Shown here: positions 7,942 through 15,711 of the stretch, in pieces
How positions within the stretch are numbered: position 1 is the first letter of the stretch
How the letters are laid out: the number at the start of each line of letters is the position of its first letter
From: Xinfangfangia pollutisoli
GTDB lineage: Bacteria > Pseudomonadota > Alphaproteobacteria > Rhodobacterales > Rhodobacteraceae
Assembly: GCF_020179405.1 (NCBI RefSeq)
Contig: NZ_JAICBZ010000025.1
Span: 1-48,001, forward strand
DNA: 48,001 bases
Direction: 5' to 3'
Translations under genes and position numbers: made by a program
Notes under the pieces: model-generated
What the model saw: only the letters and a program-made list of their open reading frames with translations
What the model was told of the DNA's origin: nothing
Databases searched by the model: none

Positions 7942-8772
7942 TCATGCGCTTTTTCGGTCAGTCAGGCCGTCAAGGGCCCGCAGATTGGCTGCAAAGAACC
8001 GCGATCCGGCCGCGGCTGCGCCCAGTTCGGCGGCCGCCTGCTGCAGAAGCGGCGCAAGTTCCGACATGCGCTGCGCGGTCATCCGCACCGCCGGGCCGGC
8101 AATCGACAGGCAGCCCAGCACCGGGCCTTCGCCCTCATAGCGCACCGGCACCGCCATGGCGGCCATGCCGGCGATATAGCTGTCGACCGCGGTCGCATAG
8201 CCGCGCGCCCGCGCCTCGGCCAGCTGCTCGATCAGCAAGGCCAGGCTGCGCGGCGCGTTCTGGCCCTGCCCGTCGGCCTGCCGCATCAGCCCCTGGGCGC
8301 CCACGCGCACCAGCGCCTCTTCATCGCTCATCGAGGCAAGCCAGGCCTTGCCGCCGGCCGAGCTGGCCAGGTGGACGACCACGCCCTGTTCCTGACCGGG
8401 GTCATAGCGCAGCCCGCGTGTCGCCCCCTGGGCCACCGCGACCCAGATCAGATTGTCGCCGTCAATGACCGAAAGCCGGATCAGCTCGCCACTGTCGGCC
8501 GCCAGCGCATCCAGCACCGGCTGGGCGATATCGGTGATCCCGGCCCGGCCCAGAAAGCCCAGGCCCATCGCCGGCAGCTTGATCGTCAGCGCGTAATCGC
8601 CCTGCTGGTGCAGCTGGCGCACATAGCCCAGCCGCGCCAGTTCCTGCAGCGTGCGATGCACGCCGCTGGCCGGCTGATCCGTCGCCGCCGCGATGGCCGA
8701 GACCGGCAGGCCGGTCGGATGACCGACCAGCAGTTCGACGATGGCGAGGGATTTCTCAATGACGCTGCTCAT
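7942..8772 (-). CDS. IclR-family transcription regulator
   Basis: This 276-aa IclR-type regulator has an N-terminal winged helix-turn-helix (about residues 1-60: SSVIEKSLAIVELLV, then LPVSAIAAATDQPASGVHRTLQEL) and an effector-binding domain from about residue 80 to 260. The segment YIAGMAAMAVPVRYEGEGPVLGCLSIAGPAVRM is typical of that domain. It lies inside the operon it probably controls, between the Gfo/Idh dehydrogenase and the flavoprotein. IclR-type regulators often sense aromatic or hydroaromatic acids (PcaR, PcaU, PobR). A candidate operator pair, TGGAATTNNNTTCAA, lies upstream of the operon (9937-9951) and in the promoter at 24557-24571. Which ligand it senses cannot be read from the sequence. 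Confidence 0.9.
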   Translation of the reverse strand: MSSVIEKSLAIVELLVGHPTGLPVSAIAAATDQPASGVHRTLQELARLGYVRQLHQQGDYALTIKLPAMGLGFLGRAGITDIAQPVLDALAADSGELIRLSVIDGDNLIWVAVAQGATRGLRYDPGQEQGVVVHLASSAGGKAWLASMSDEEALVRVGAQGLMRQADGQGQNAPRSLALLIEQLAEARARGYATAVDSYIAGMAAMAVPVRYEGEGPVLGCLSIAGPAVRMTAQRMSELAPLLQQAAAELGAAAAGSRFFAANLRALDGLTDRKSA

Positions 8773-8799
8773 GACCCGACTTCCGCTTTTGAACCTGCT

Positions 8800-9867
8800 T
8801 CAGGTTTCGGGACCCAGCGGCGAAAGGTCAATGGCGACCCTTTGACCCGTGGCTGCGGCGCTGCGGATCGCATCCAGAACGATCAGATTGGCCGTGGCAT
8901 CGCGGGCCGAGACCAGCGGCCTGCCGCCAGCCCGGATCAGATCGGCGAAATGCGACAGCTGCGCGGCATAGGGATCGCCCGGCGCGATCTCGATCCGGCG
9001 CGGGGCCAGGGGCACGGTCCAGTCCGGCGTGCCGGGGGGCTGCCAGAGCGTCAGATCGGGCAGCGACAGGCCAGCCTTGGTGCCCGCATAAAGATGGGCC
9101 TGCACCGGATGGGCCGGAAAACGCGCCGGATTCTCGCCCGCCGACAGATCCCAGGCCCAGGGCCCGGTTGCGGCATCGGAAATGCACAGCGTCGCCAGCC
9201 CGCCCGCGGCAAAGCCCAGGCAGACCGCGGCGGTATCCTCGACCGCAAAGCCCCGACGGGCGTTCGAGGCCACAGCCTGGACGAAGGCGATCTCGCCGAA
9301 GATGTGGCGCAGCAGGTCGATCTCATGCACCAGATTGATCAGCAGGGGCCCGCCTGCACCGGGGCTGCGCCGCCATTCGGCCTGGAAATAACTGTCGGGC
9401 TTGGCCAGGCTACAAGTGACCGTCGCCATGACCAGATCGCCGATTTCACCATTGGCCACCGCCGCGCGGGCGGCCTGGATGATCGGGTTGTGGCGTCGGT
9501 GATGACCAACCAGCAGCGGCACGCCGGTTTCCCGCGCCACCGCAATCAATTGCAGCGCCGAGTCCAGGCTTTCCGCCACCGGCTTTTCCAGCAGCACCGG
9601 CAGGCCCGCGCGCAGCAGGGCGGCCGCGATCGGCAGATGGGTTTCGTTCGGCGTGGCGACGATGGCGGCTTGCGCCAGGCCCGCGGCGATCAGCGACTGG
9701 GCATCGGGAAGGCAGGGCACCGACAGCGAGTCGGCATAGGCCCGCGCCGCCGGCGTCGGATCGACCAGCGCCGCCAGATGCATGCCCTGCATGCGCGCCA
9801 GCGTCTCGACATGCGTTCGCCCGATGGCGCCCGCGCCGATGACCGCAACTTCCAGACGTGTCGACAT
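8800..9867 (-). CDS. Gfo/Idh/MocA-family NAD(P)-dependent oxidoreductase
   Basis: This 355-aa dehydrogenase has an N-terminal Rossmann fold with GAGAIG at residues 11-16, the EKP motif of the family at 94-96 (VLLEKPVAES), and a C-terminal segment AGGPLLINLVHEIDLLRH (172-188) matching the usual G-G-x-x-x-x-x-x-x-H-x-x-D-x-x-x pattern. The family oxidises sugar and cyclitol hydroxyls such as myo-inositol. Here it leads an operon in an aromatic-acid region, so a hydroxyl of a cyclohexane carboxylate such as quinate or a relative is a possible substrate, but this is inference. The ATG at 9867 gives full family length. The promoter region is shared with the divergent shikimate-dehydrogenase-like gene. 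Confidence 0.85.
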   Translation of the reverse strand: MSTRLEVAVIGAGAIGRTHVETLARMQGMHLAALVDPTPAARAYADSLSVPCLPDAQSLIAAGLAQAAIVATPNETHLPIAAALLRAGLPVLLEKPVAESLDSALQLIAVARETGVPLLVGHHRRHNPIIQAARAAVANGEIGDLVMATVTCSLAKPDSYFQAEWRRSPGAGGPLLINLVHEIDLLRHIFGEIAFVQAVASNARRGFAVEDTAAVCLGFAAGGLATLCISDAATGPWAWDLSAGENPARFPAHPVQAHLYAGTKAGLSLPDLTLWQPPGTPDWTVPLAPRRIEIAPGDPYAAQLSHFADLIRAGGRPLVSARDATANLIVLDAIRSAAATGQRVAIDLSPLGPET

Positions 9868-10113
9868 GTTTCCAACGGCCTCCCTGCGCCTTGGGGCAAG
9901 GATAACGGCCGGTCGATAAGGAATGCAATTTAATTCTGGAATTCAGTTCAACTTTGTTGCAGAAGCCCGCCACCCATGCTCATCCGGCGGGGTCCGGGGC
10001 GACATGGGGCGAACAGGCCGAGAATGCATAATCAGGCAGTTATCGTTTCTGCTGAATTTTGCATTATCAATGTCAATTTTGTTGTGTCAGCTTGCAACAG
10101 GAGCGAGGAAACC
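9868..10113. promoter_or_regulatory. Divergent promoter region with several dyads
   Basis: This 246-base non-coding region separates the minus-strand Gfo/Idh operon from the plus-strand importer operon and is locally AT-rich (9916-9956 and 10021-10085). Sites seen are AATTCTGGAATT at 9933-9944 (perfect inverted repeat), the operator-like TGGAATTCAGTTCAA at 9937-9951, GAATGCAATT at 9921-9930, and a CAGGCAG/CTGCTG dyad at 10033-10055. There is also TTTGCATTATC at 10058-10068, which repeats an 11-base string found between pcaQ and pcaD. No convincing -35/-10 pair was identified for either direction. Confidence 0.55.
9937..9951. promoter_or_regulatory. Operator-like site TGGAATTcagTTCAA
   Basis: This 15-bp imperfect dyad agrees at 12 positions with TGGAATTgcaTTCAA at 24557-24571, in the other NAD-oxidoreductase promoter. 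Spacing and symmetry resemble IclR-type operators, and an IclR gene is encoded in the operon downstream on the minus strand. The match is seen in the sequence; the identity of the binding protein is inference. Confidence 0.45.
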
Positions 10114-10200
10114 ATGACCCGAAGCAGCCTTTACAGCCCCAAGGCCCCTGCCCGTCGCGGCGCGGATGCTGAACGCGATTCAGGATATGTCGCAGCATGA
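10114..10200 (+). CDS. Possible 28-aa leader peptide upstream of the AroE-like gene
   Basis: An ATG at 10114, preceded by the purine-rich AGGAGCGAGGAAACC, opens a 28-codon frame (MTRSSLYSPKAPARRGADAE and eight more residues). Its TGA at 10198-10200 overlaps the ATG of the AroE-like gene at 10197 (ATGA). The good ribosome-binding site and the four-base stop-start overlap suggest translational coupling. The peptide resembles nothing I recognise. It could instead be a remnant of a longer gene, or the true 5' end of a frameshifted one. Confidence 0.35.
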   Translation: MTRSSLYSPKAPARRGADAERDSGYVAA

Positions 10201-11009
10201 CCGCCCCGTTGCGCATTGACGGCGAGACCCGGATCTTCCCGATCCTCGGCCATCCGATCGGACAGGTGAAATCCCCCGCCTCGCTCAGCCAGATCATGGC
10301 CGATCGCGGCTTCAACGGCATGGTCGTGCCCGTCGACATCCAGCCCGAGGATCTGGCGGCCTGGCTGACCCAGGCGCGGACCATGCGCAATTGTGACGGC
10401 ATCATTGTCACCGTGCCGCATAAGGTGCCCTGCCTGGCCTTCTGCGCCAAGGCGACGGCCCGCGCCCGGGCCTCGGGCGCGGTCAATATCATGATCCGCG
10501 ACGGCGAGGGCTGGATCGGCGACGCAACCGATGGCCATGGCTATCTGGACGGCATCGCCGCCGAAGGCTTTGACGTGGCGGGCAAGCCCGCGCTTCTGGT
10601 GGGCACCGGCGGCGCCGGCTCGGCCATCGCTTACGAGATCCTGGCCCGCGGCGCCTCCAGCCTGGCGCTGCACGATATCGACACGGCCCGGCGCGACAGC
10701 CTGATCGCGCGGCTGGACAAGGATTTCCCCGGCAAGGTCCGCATCGGCGGCACCGATCCGCGCGGCTTTGCGCTGGTGGCCAATGCCACGCCCCTGGGCA
10801 TGCGCGAGGGCGATCCGCTGCCGGTTCAGGTCGATCTGCTGACCGCCGATCAATTCGTGGCCGATGTCGTCACCCGCCCCGCCGTACCCCCGCTGATTGC
10901 GGCGGCGCGCGCCAAGGGTTGCGCGACCATGCCCGGGTCGGGAATGTTCGACGCGCAGGCGCTGCTGCTGGCGGAACTGCTGATGGGGACACGCAAGGTC
11001 GAGGTCTGA
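10197..11009 (+). CDS. Shikimate dehydrogenase-like protein (AroE/YdiB family)
   Basis: This 270-aa protein has the AroE architecture. The N-terminal substrate domain carries the catalytic Lys K76 (TVPHK), N97 and D112 (ATDGHGYLDG). The Rossmann domain carries GTGGAGSA at 136-143, and a NATPLGM motif follows. The canonical Ser-Lys-Ser of the carboxylate pocket reads Val24-Lys25-Ser26 (GQVKSP), so one of the two Ser that bind the shikimate carboxylate is missing. That points to a catabolic paralogue acting on quinate or a related acid rather than the biosynthetic AroE. It leads the importer operon, which fits uptake and oxidation of a hydroaromatic acid. The exact substrate is not known. Confidence 0.82.
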   Translation: MTAPLRIDGETRIFPILGHPIGQVKSPASLSQIMADRGFNGMVVPVDIQPEDLAAWLTQARTMRNCDGIIVTVPHKVPCLAFCAKATARARASGAVNIMIRDGEGWIGDATDGHGYLDGIAAEGFDVAGKPALLVGTGGAGSAIAYEILARGASSLALHDIDTARRDSLIARLDKDFPGKVRIGGTDPRGFALVANATPLGMREGDPLPVQVDLLTADQFVADVVTRPAVPPLIAAARAKGCATMPGSGMFDAQALLLAELLMGTRKVEV

Positions 11010-11125
11010 GGGGACCGCGACCGGATGGGAGGATGTGGCGCCGCCGTCAGGCGGGGCCCGGGCCGCAGCGGTTGCCGGATGGCCGCGCGCGCCGGAAAGA
11101 ACTCCGGCGAACATGGGAGGAAAGA

Positions 11126-12253
11126 ATGTTCAAGACCCTACTGGGAACGGCCGCGCTGGCGCTGGCCCTGACCGCCACCTCGGCCCTGGCCGAAATCAAG
11201 ATTGGCTCGATCGTCGAACTGTCGGGCGCGGGCGCCGCATCCGGCACCAATTTCCGTGACGGCGTGCATATGGCCTTCGAAGAGATCAACGCCGCCGGCG
11301 GGATCCTGGGCGAGCAGGTGGCGATCACCGAATATGACAGCCAGACCGATCCGCAGGTCAGCCGCGCCATGGTGCAGAAGGCGATCGACGACGGCGTCTA
11401 TGCCATCACCGGCACGGTGTTCTCGTCCTCGACCATCGTGAACATGCTGGTGGCCCAACAGGCCGGCATCCCGCAATTCACCGGCTCGGAAGCGCCGAAG
11501 ATCACCCAGATGAACAACCCCTACATCTTCCGCACCGCCTTCGGATCGCAGAAGGGCATTCCGAAGATGACCAAGTACATGGCCGAGGAAATGGGGATCA
11601 AGAAGGTCGCCGTCGTCTGGGCGAATACCGAATTCGGCAAGGGCGGCCATTCGGCCTTCCTGGACGAGATCGGCAATTTCGGCATCGAGATCGTCGCCGA
11701 CATCCCGACCGAACAGGCGCAGACCGATTTCTCGGCCGATGTGCTGAAGGCCAAGAACTCGGGCGCCGATGCGGTCTTCGTCTATGTGACCGAAGAGGAA
11801 TCGGCCCGCTTCCTGCGCGAGGCGCAGAAACAGTCGATCGGCCTGCCCCTGATCGGCGAGACCACGCTGATCGGCGCCAAGGTGATCGAGCTTGCGGGCG
11901 ATGCCGCCAATGGCGCGATGGGCCATGTCGGCCTGACCGCGGCGGCCGACATTCCGGCCGTGCAGGAAATGGTCACCAAGTTCACCGAGAAGTTCAAATA
12001 CACCCCCGATCACAACGCGATCAAAGGCTATACCGCGGCCTATGCGATCAAATGCGTGACCGAGAAGAACGGCAAGGTCGACAGCCAGGCGCTGGCCGAT
12101 GCGATGCATGGGCTGACCCTGACCGCCGCCGAATGCCCCGGCGTGCTGATGGATGTCAGCTGGGACGAAAACGGCGAGATGTCGCGCGAAAGCTTCTTCG
12201 TCGAAGTGAAGGACGGCAAGCAGACGATCAAGGCGATCCTGCCGCCGAACTGA
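11126..12253 (+). CDS. ABC importer periplasmic substrate-binding protein, LivJ-type
   Basis: This 375-aa type I periplasmic binding protein of the branched-chain amino acid (HAAT) class starts with a clear signal peptide (MFKTLLGTAALALALTATSA, cleavage near ALA-EIKIG). The mature part begins KIGSIVELSG and has the usual EEINAAGGILG and YDSQTDPQ stretches. The ATG at 11126 follows GGGAGGAAAG and is right for secretion; a longer in-frame start near 11033 would bury the signal. Many members of this class bind aromatic or hydroaromatic acids rather than amino acids. The neighbouring AroE-like gene and catabolic genes suggest such a ligand here. It is followed by a strong hairpin pair, as expected for a highly expressed binding protein. 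Confidence 0.92.
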   Translation: MFKTLLGTAALALALTATSALAEIKIGSIVELSGAGAASGTNFRDGVHMAFEEINAAGGILGEQVAITEYDSQTDPQVSRAMVQKAIDDGVYAITGTVFSSSTIVNMLVAQQAGIPQFTGSEAPKITQMNNPYIFRTAFGSQKGIPKMTKYMAEEMGIKKVAVVWANTEFGKGGHSAFLDEIGNFGIEIVADIPTEQAQTDFSADVLKAKNSGADAVFVYVTEEESARFLREAQKQSIGLPLIGETTLIGAKVIELAGDAANGAMGHVGLTAAADIPAVQEMVTKFTEKFKYTPDHNAIKGYTAAYAIKCVTEKNGKVDSQALADAMHGLTLTAAECPGVLMDVSWDENGEMSRESFFVEVKDGKQTIKAILPPN

Positions 12254-12264
12254 TCCCGAACCGA

Positions 12265-12326
12265 CGGCCCCGCCTGTGACGGGGCCGCAACCGGGGCAGG
12301 CGCCGCTCCCGCGCCTGCCCCGTTTT
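12265..12326 (+). terminator. Double hairpin with T run between binding protein and permease genes
   Basis: The first stem is CGGCCCCG/CGGGGCCG (12265-12272 with 12280-12287). The second is an 11-bp perfect stem CGGGGCAGGCG/CGCCTGCCCCG (12292-12302 with 12312-12322) directly followed by TTTT. The second has the form of an intrinsic terminator. Because the permease and ATPase genes continue on the same strand, partial read-through is likely, giving more binding protein than membrane components. Confidence 0.75.
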
Positions 12327-12376
12327 CCCGCCTGACCGGAGTCAGCGTTCCGGCCCCCAGCTTCAAGGATACTCCC

Positions 12377-13252
12377 GTGGCTGAGCTTCTTCAGATCATC
12401 ATCTCCGGCCTGGCTGCCGGCTCGATCTATGCCCTTGCTGCCGTCGGCTTCACGCTGCTGTGGCAAGCCTCGCAGACGATCAACTTCGCCCAGGGCGAAT
12501 TCGTCATGTTGCCCGCCTTTTTCGTGCTGGTGGGGCTGGGCTTCGGCCTGCCGCTTTGGGCGGCGATCCTTCTGGGGCTTGGCGCCTCGCTTCTGATTCT
12601 GGGCGTCGCCTTCAAGAAGCTGATCGTCGAGCCGATGCTGCCGCATGGCACGCTGCCCCTGGTCATCGCCACCATCGCGCTGGGCCTTCTGATGAAGGAA
12701 AGCGTCAAGGAACTCTATGGCGCGACGGCCCAGCCCTTCCCGGCGATCTTCCCGCAGACCGTCTACAACGTCTTCGGCGCCAGCGTTTCGGTGCAGGACA
12801 TCTGCAACCTGGTGGTCTCGATGCTGGCCATCGGCGGGCTGCAGCTGTTCCTGTCGCGCACCCGCACCGGGCGCTGCATGCAGGCCTCGGCGCAGAACCC
12901 TGCCGTGGCCGAGATTCTGGGCGTCGATGTCAAGCGGATGGTGATGTACACCTTCCTGATCAACGCCGCGCTGGCGACGATCGCCTCGGTGTTGATCTCG
13001 CCCATCTATCTGGCGAAATTCTCGAATGGCGAGACGCTGGGCCTTGTCGCCTTCATCGCGGCCATTGTCGGCGGCTTCAACCAGATCCGCGGCGCCCTGG
13101 TGGGCGGGCTGCTGATCGGGGTGATCGACAACCTGTCGGCCGTCTACATCTCGGCCGAATACCGCTCGGCCATGCCGATGATCCTTCTGATCGCCATCAT
13201 CCTTCTGCGCCCGCAGGGCCTGCTCGGCACCAAGGAGGGCCGGACGGTATGA
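12377..13252 (+). CDS. livH: Branched-chain-type ABC importer permease, LivH-type
   Basis: This 291-aa inner-membrane permease is of the LivH family. It opens with the hydrophobic LLQIIISGLAAGSIYALAAV and has the family motif QASQTINFAQGEF near residue 35; some eight membrane segments follow, and the end is RPQGLLGTKEGRTV. The start is a GTG at 12377, because no ATG is available in a suitable place and the alignment of the first membrane segment fits. It overlaps livM by four bases (ATGA). Together with the LivM-type permease and two ATPases it forms the importer for the substrate bound by the upstream protein, probably an aromatic or hydroaromatic acid rather than leucine. Confidence 0.92.
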   Translation: MAELLQIIISGLAAGSIYALAAVGFTLLWQASQTINFAQGEFVMLPAFFVLVGLGFGLPLWAAILLGLGASLLILGVAFKKLIVEPMLPHGTLPLVIATIALGLLMKESVKELYGATAQPFPAIFPQTVYNVFGASVSVQDICNLVVSMLAIGGLQLFLSRTRTGRCMQASAQNPAVAEILGVDVKRMVMYTFLINAALATIASVLISPIYLAKFSNGETLGLVAFIAAIVGGFNQIRGALVGGLLIGVIDNLSAVYISAEYRSAMPMILLIAIILLRPQGLLGTKEGRTV

Positions 13253-14223
13253 AACCCCTTACGCTCATCCTGCTGGGACTGGCGCTGGTCGCCCTGATCC
13301 TGGCCCCCATCGGCCAAGGCAATTACATCGTCTACACCCTGTCCTCGTGGCTGCTGTTTTCCATCTCGGCGATGGGGCTGAACCTGACGCTTGGCTATGC
13401 CGGGCAGGTCAGCCTGGCCCAGGCGGGCTTCATGGGGATCGGCGCCTATATCACCGCGCTGATGACCCTTGCGGGCATCCATTGGGTGGTGGCGGCCGGT
13501 GTGTCGATCTCCAGCTGTTTTGCGGTCGGGCTGCTGCTGGGCTGGCCGGCGCTGCGCGTGCAGCACCATTTCCTGGCCTTCGTGACCCTGGCCTTCAACA
13601 CGCTGCTGTTCCTGGTGTTGCGCAATGAGGAAGAGGTGACGGGCGGGTCCTTCGGCCTGGTCGGCATGCCGCGGCCCGACTTCTTCGGCCTTTCGACCAT
13701 GTCGAACCTGAACTTCTACTATTTCAGCCTGGTCTGCTTCCTGATCGCGGTGGCGGTGATGTGGGGCATCCTGCGCTCGCCCTGGGGGCGCGCCTTCAAG
13801 GCGCTGCGGGAAAACCCGATCCGCGCCGAAAGCCTGGGGCTGAAGATCCGCCGCCAGACGCTTCTGGCCTTCGCCATCGGCTCGGCCTTTGGCGGGCTGG
13901 CGGGGGCGATGCAGGCGCCGCTGGTGCAGTTCATCGAGCCGGGCAGCTTCGGGCTGATCCATTCGCTGAAGATCCTGCTGATGGTGGTGGTCGGCGGTTC
14001 GGGCTTCTTCTTCGGCCCGATGCTGGGGGCCGCGGTGGTCATCCTGCTGCCGGAACTGCTGCGCTTCACCGAAGGCTATTACCTGATGATCTATGCCGCC
14101 TTGGTGATCGTCCTGATGGTGTTCTCGCCCAACGGGCTGATCGGCGCCGGGCAGAAGATCTGGCTCAAGTTCAAACCCAAGCACGAGGCGCGGCGCGACA
14201 TGCAGAAAGGGTTCCAGCTGTGA
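13249..14223 (+). CDS. livM: Branched-chain-type ABC importer permease, LivM-type
   Basis: This 324-aa permease pairs with the LivH-type protein. It has an N-terminal hydrophobic segment (LTLILLGLALVALILAPIG), the LivM motif MGLNLTLGYAGQVSLAQAGF near residue 40, and the cytoplasmic coupling loop SPWGRAFKALRENPIRAESLG near residue 180, where the ATPase docks. The ATG at 13249 overlaps the livH stop by four bases, and the stop overlaps the GTG start of the first ATPase, so all three are translationally coupled. The length is normal and no fused ATPase domain is present. Confidence 0.92.
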   Translation: MKPLTLILLGLALVALILAPIGQGNYIVYTLSSWLLFSISAMGLNLTLGYAGQVSLAQAGFMGIGAYITALMTLAGIHWVVAAGVSISSCFAVGLLLGWPALRVQHHFLAFVTLAFNTLLFLVLRNEEEVTGGSFGLVGMPRPDFFGLSTMSNLNFYYFSLVCFLIAVAVMWGILRSPWGRAFKALRENPIRAESLGLKIRRQTLLAFAIGSAFGGLAGAMQAPLVQFIEPGSFGLIHSLKILLMVVVGGSGFFFGPMLGAAVVILLPELLRFTEGYYLMIYAALVIVLMVFSPNGLIGAGQKIWLKFKPKHEARRDMQKGFQL

Positions 14224-14987
14224 ATGCACATACCCCTTCCGATCGGGCCCCCATCCTGGCGGTCCACAACATCTCGAAGCAGTTCGGCGGCATCCGCGCG
14301 GTGAACAATGTCAGCTTCGAGGTCCGCAAGGGCGAGATCCTGGGGCTGATCGGCCCAAACGGATCGGGCAAGTCGACGCTGTTCAACTGCATCCTCGGCC
14401 AGCTGAAACCCACGACCGGCCATTGCGAGATCAACGGCAAGTCCACCGATGGCGTCCGCCCGGCCGATCTGTCGCTGATGGGCGTGGGCCGCACCTTCCA
14501 GCAGCTGTCGGTCTTCCCGAAGATGACGGTCTTGGACAATGTCATCCTGGCCGGCCAGGAACATGAAGGCACGATGCTGTCGCGCCTGTTCGGCAAGCCC
14601 GATGCCGGGCTGACCGGCAAGGCCGAGCAGCTGATCGAGTTCTTCCGCCTGACCCCCTATCGCGATACCGAAGCGGGGTCGCTGTCTTACGGCCAGCAGA
14701 AGCTGGTCGATGCCGCGATGGCCTTCATGGCCGGCCCCGGGATCGTGCTGCTGGACGAACCGGCGGGCGGCGTGAACCTGACCATGCTGGCGAACCTGAA
14801 GGAACGCCTGCAGACCTACAATCGCGAACACGGCACCACCTTCGTGGTGATCGAACACAATATGGAATTCGTCATGTCGCTGTGCACGCGGATCATCGTG
14901 CTGGCGCAGGGTGAGATCATCGCCGAGGGCAGCCCGGAGGAAATCCGGTCGAACCAGATGGTGATCGACGCCTATCTGGGGGGTTGA
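14220..14987 (+). CDS. livG: ABC importer ATPase, LivG-type
   Basis: This 255-aa ATPase energises the importer. The Walker A is GPNGSGKST near residue 45, the signature is LSYGQQK, and the Walker B is IVLLDEPAGGVN, followed by the switch His in VVIEHNMEF. The start is a GTG at 14220 overlapping the livM stop (GTGA); the ATG four bases later is in another frame. The C-terminal end EIRSNQMVIDAYLGG is characteristic of LivG. It is followed after one base by the second ATPase. Confidence 0.94.
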   Translation: MNAHTPSDRAPILAVHNISKQFGGIRAVNNVSFEVRKGEILGLIGPNGSGKSTLFNCILGQLKPTTGHCEINGKSTDGVRPADLSLMGVGRTFQQLSVFPKMTVLDNVILAGQEHEGTMLSRLFGKPDAGLTGKAEQLIEFFRLTPYRDTEAGSLSYGQQKLVDAAMAFMAGPGIVLLDEPAGGVNLTMLANLKERLQTYNREHGTTFVVIEHNMEFVMSLCTRIIVLAQGEIIAEGSPEEIRSNQMVIDAYLGG

Positions 14988-14988
14988 G

Positions 14989-15711
14989 ATGCTGGAACTG
15001 AAGAACGTGACCGGCGGTTACGGCCGCATCACCATTCTGAACGGCACGACGTTCAAGATCCCCAAAGCCTCGATCACCACCGTGATCGGGCCGAACGGGG
15101 CGGGGAAATCCACCGTCTTCAAGGCGGTCTTCGGGCTTCTGAACATCCATTCCGGCCAGATCCTGCTGGACGGAAAGGATGTCACCCGCCAGCGCCCGGC
15201 CCAGATGATCGCCCGCGGCGTCACCTATGTGCCGCAGGGCCGCAACGTGGTGCCGCAGCTGTCGGTCTGGCACAATCTGGAACTGGGCGGCATCACCTCG
15301 CCCGATCAGGCGCGGGTGCGGCGCCGGATGGAAGAGGTGATGGACCAGTTCCCGATGCTGCGGCAAAGGAAGGATCAGAAGGCGATCGAACTGTCGGGCG
15401 GCCAGCAGAAACAGCTGGAAATCGCGCGCGCGCTGCTGCTGGACCCGAAGCTTCTGCTGATCGACGAGCCGTCGATCGGCCTGTCGCCCAATCTGGTGCA
15501 GGAAGTGTTCCAGACCCTGATCAAGCTGCGCGATCAGGGCGTGACCATCCTGATGGTGGAACAGAACGCCAAGGCCGCGCTGGCCATGTCGGATTACGGG
15601 CTGGTCTTGGAACTGGGCCAGACCCGCATGTTCGACCGCGCCGACAAGCTTCTGGCCGACCCGCGGGTGGGCCAGCTGTTCCTGGGCGGCCATATCGAGG
15701 ATGCAGCCTAA
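14989..15711 (+). CDS. livF: ABC importer ATPase, LivF-type
   Basis: This 240-aa ATPase is the second nucleotide-binding subunit of the importer. It has Walker A GPNGAGKST, the LivF-typical ARGVTYVPQGRNVVPQLSV, signature LSGGQQKQLEIARALL, and Walker B LLLIDEPSIGLSP followed by MVEQNA. It closes the plus-strand operon. Its stop codon overlaps the stop of the convergent AraC gene by four bases (CTAA at 15708-15711), leaving no room for a separate terminator. Confidence 0.94.
   Translation: MLELKNVTGGYGRITILNGTTFKIPKASITTVIGPNGAGKSTVFKAVFGLLNIHSGQILLDGKDVTRQRPAQMIARGVTYVPQGRNVVPQLSVWHNLELGGITSPDQARVRRRMEEVMDQFPMLRQRKDQKAIELSGGQQKQLEIARALLLDPKLLLIDEPSIGLSPNLVQEVFQTLIKLRDQGVTILMVEQNAKAALAMSDYGLVLELGQTRMFDRADKLLADPRVGQLFLGGHIEDAA

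Noticed and set aside
10155-10218. Another frame near 10167 (MLNAIQDMSQHDRPVAH) upstream of and overlapping the AroE-like gene start, perhaps part of a frameshifted regulator.
   Set aside because: It is very short, lacks its own ribosome-binding site and shows no recognisable domain; only the coupled 28-aa frame was kept, with low confidence.
11033-11125. An in-frame upstream start (ATG near 11033) for the importer binding protein.
   Set aside because: It would place 31 Arg- and Pro-rich residues before a clear signal peptide. The ATG at 11126 has a strong ribosome-binding site.
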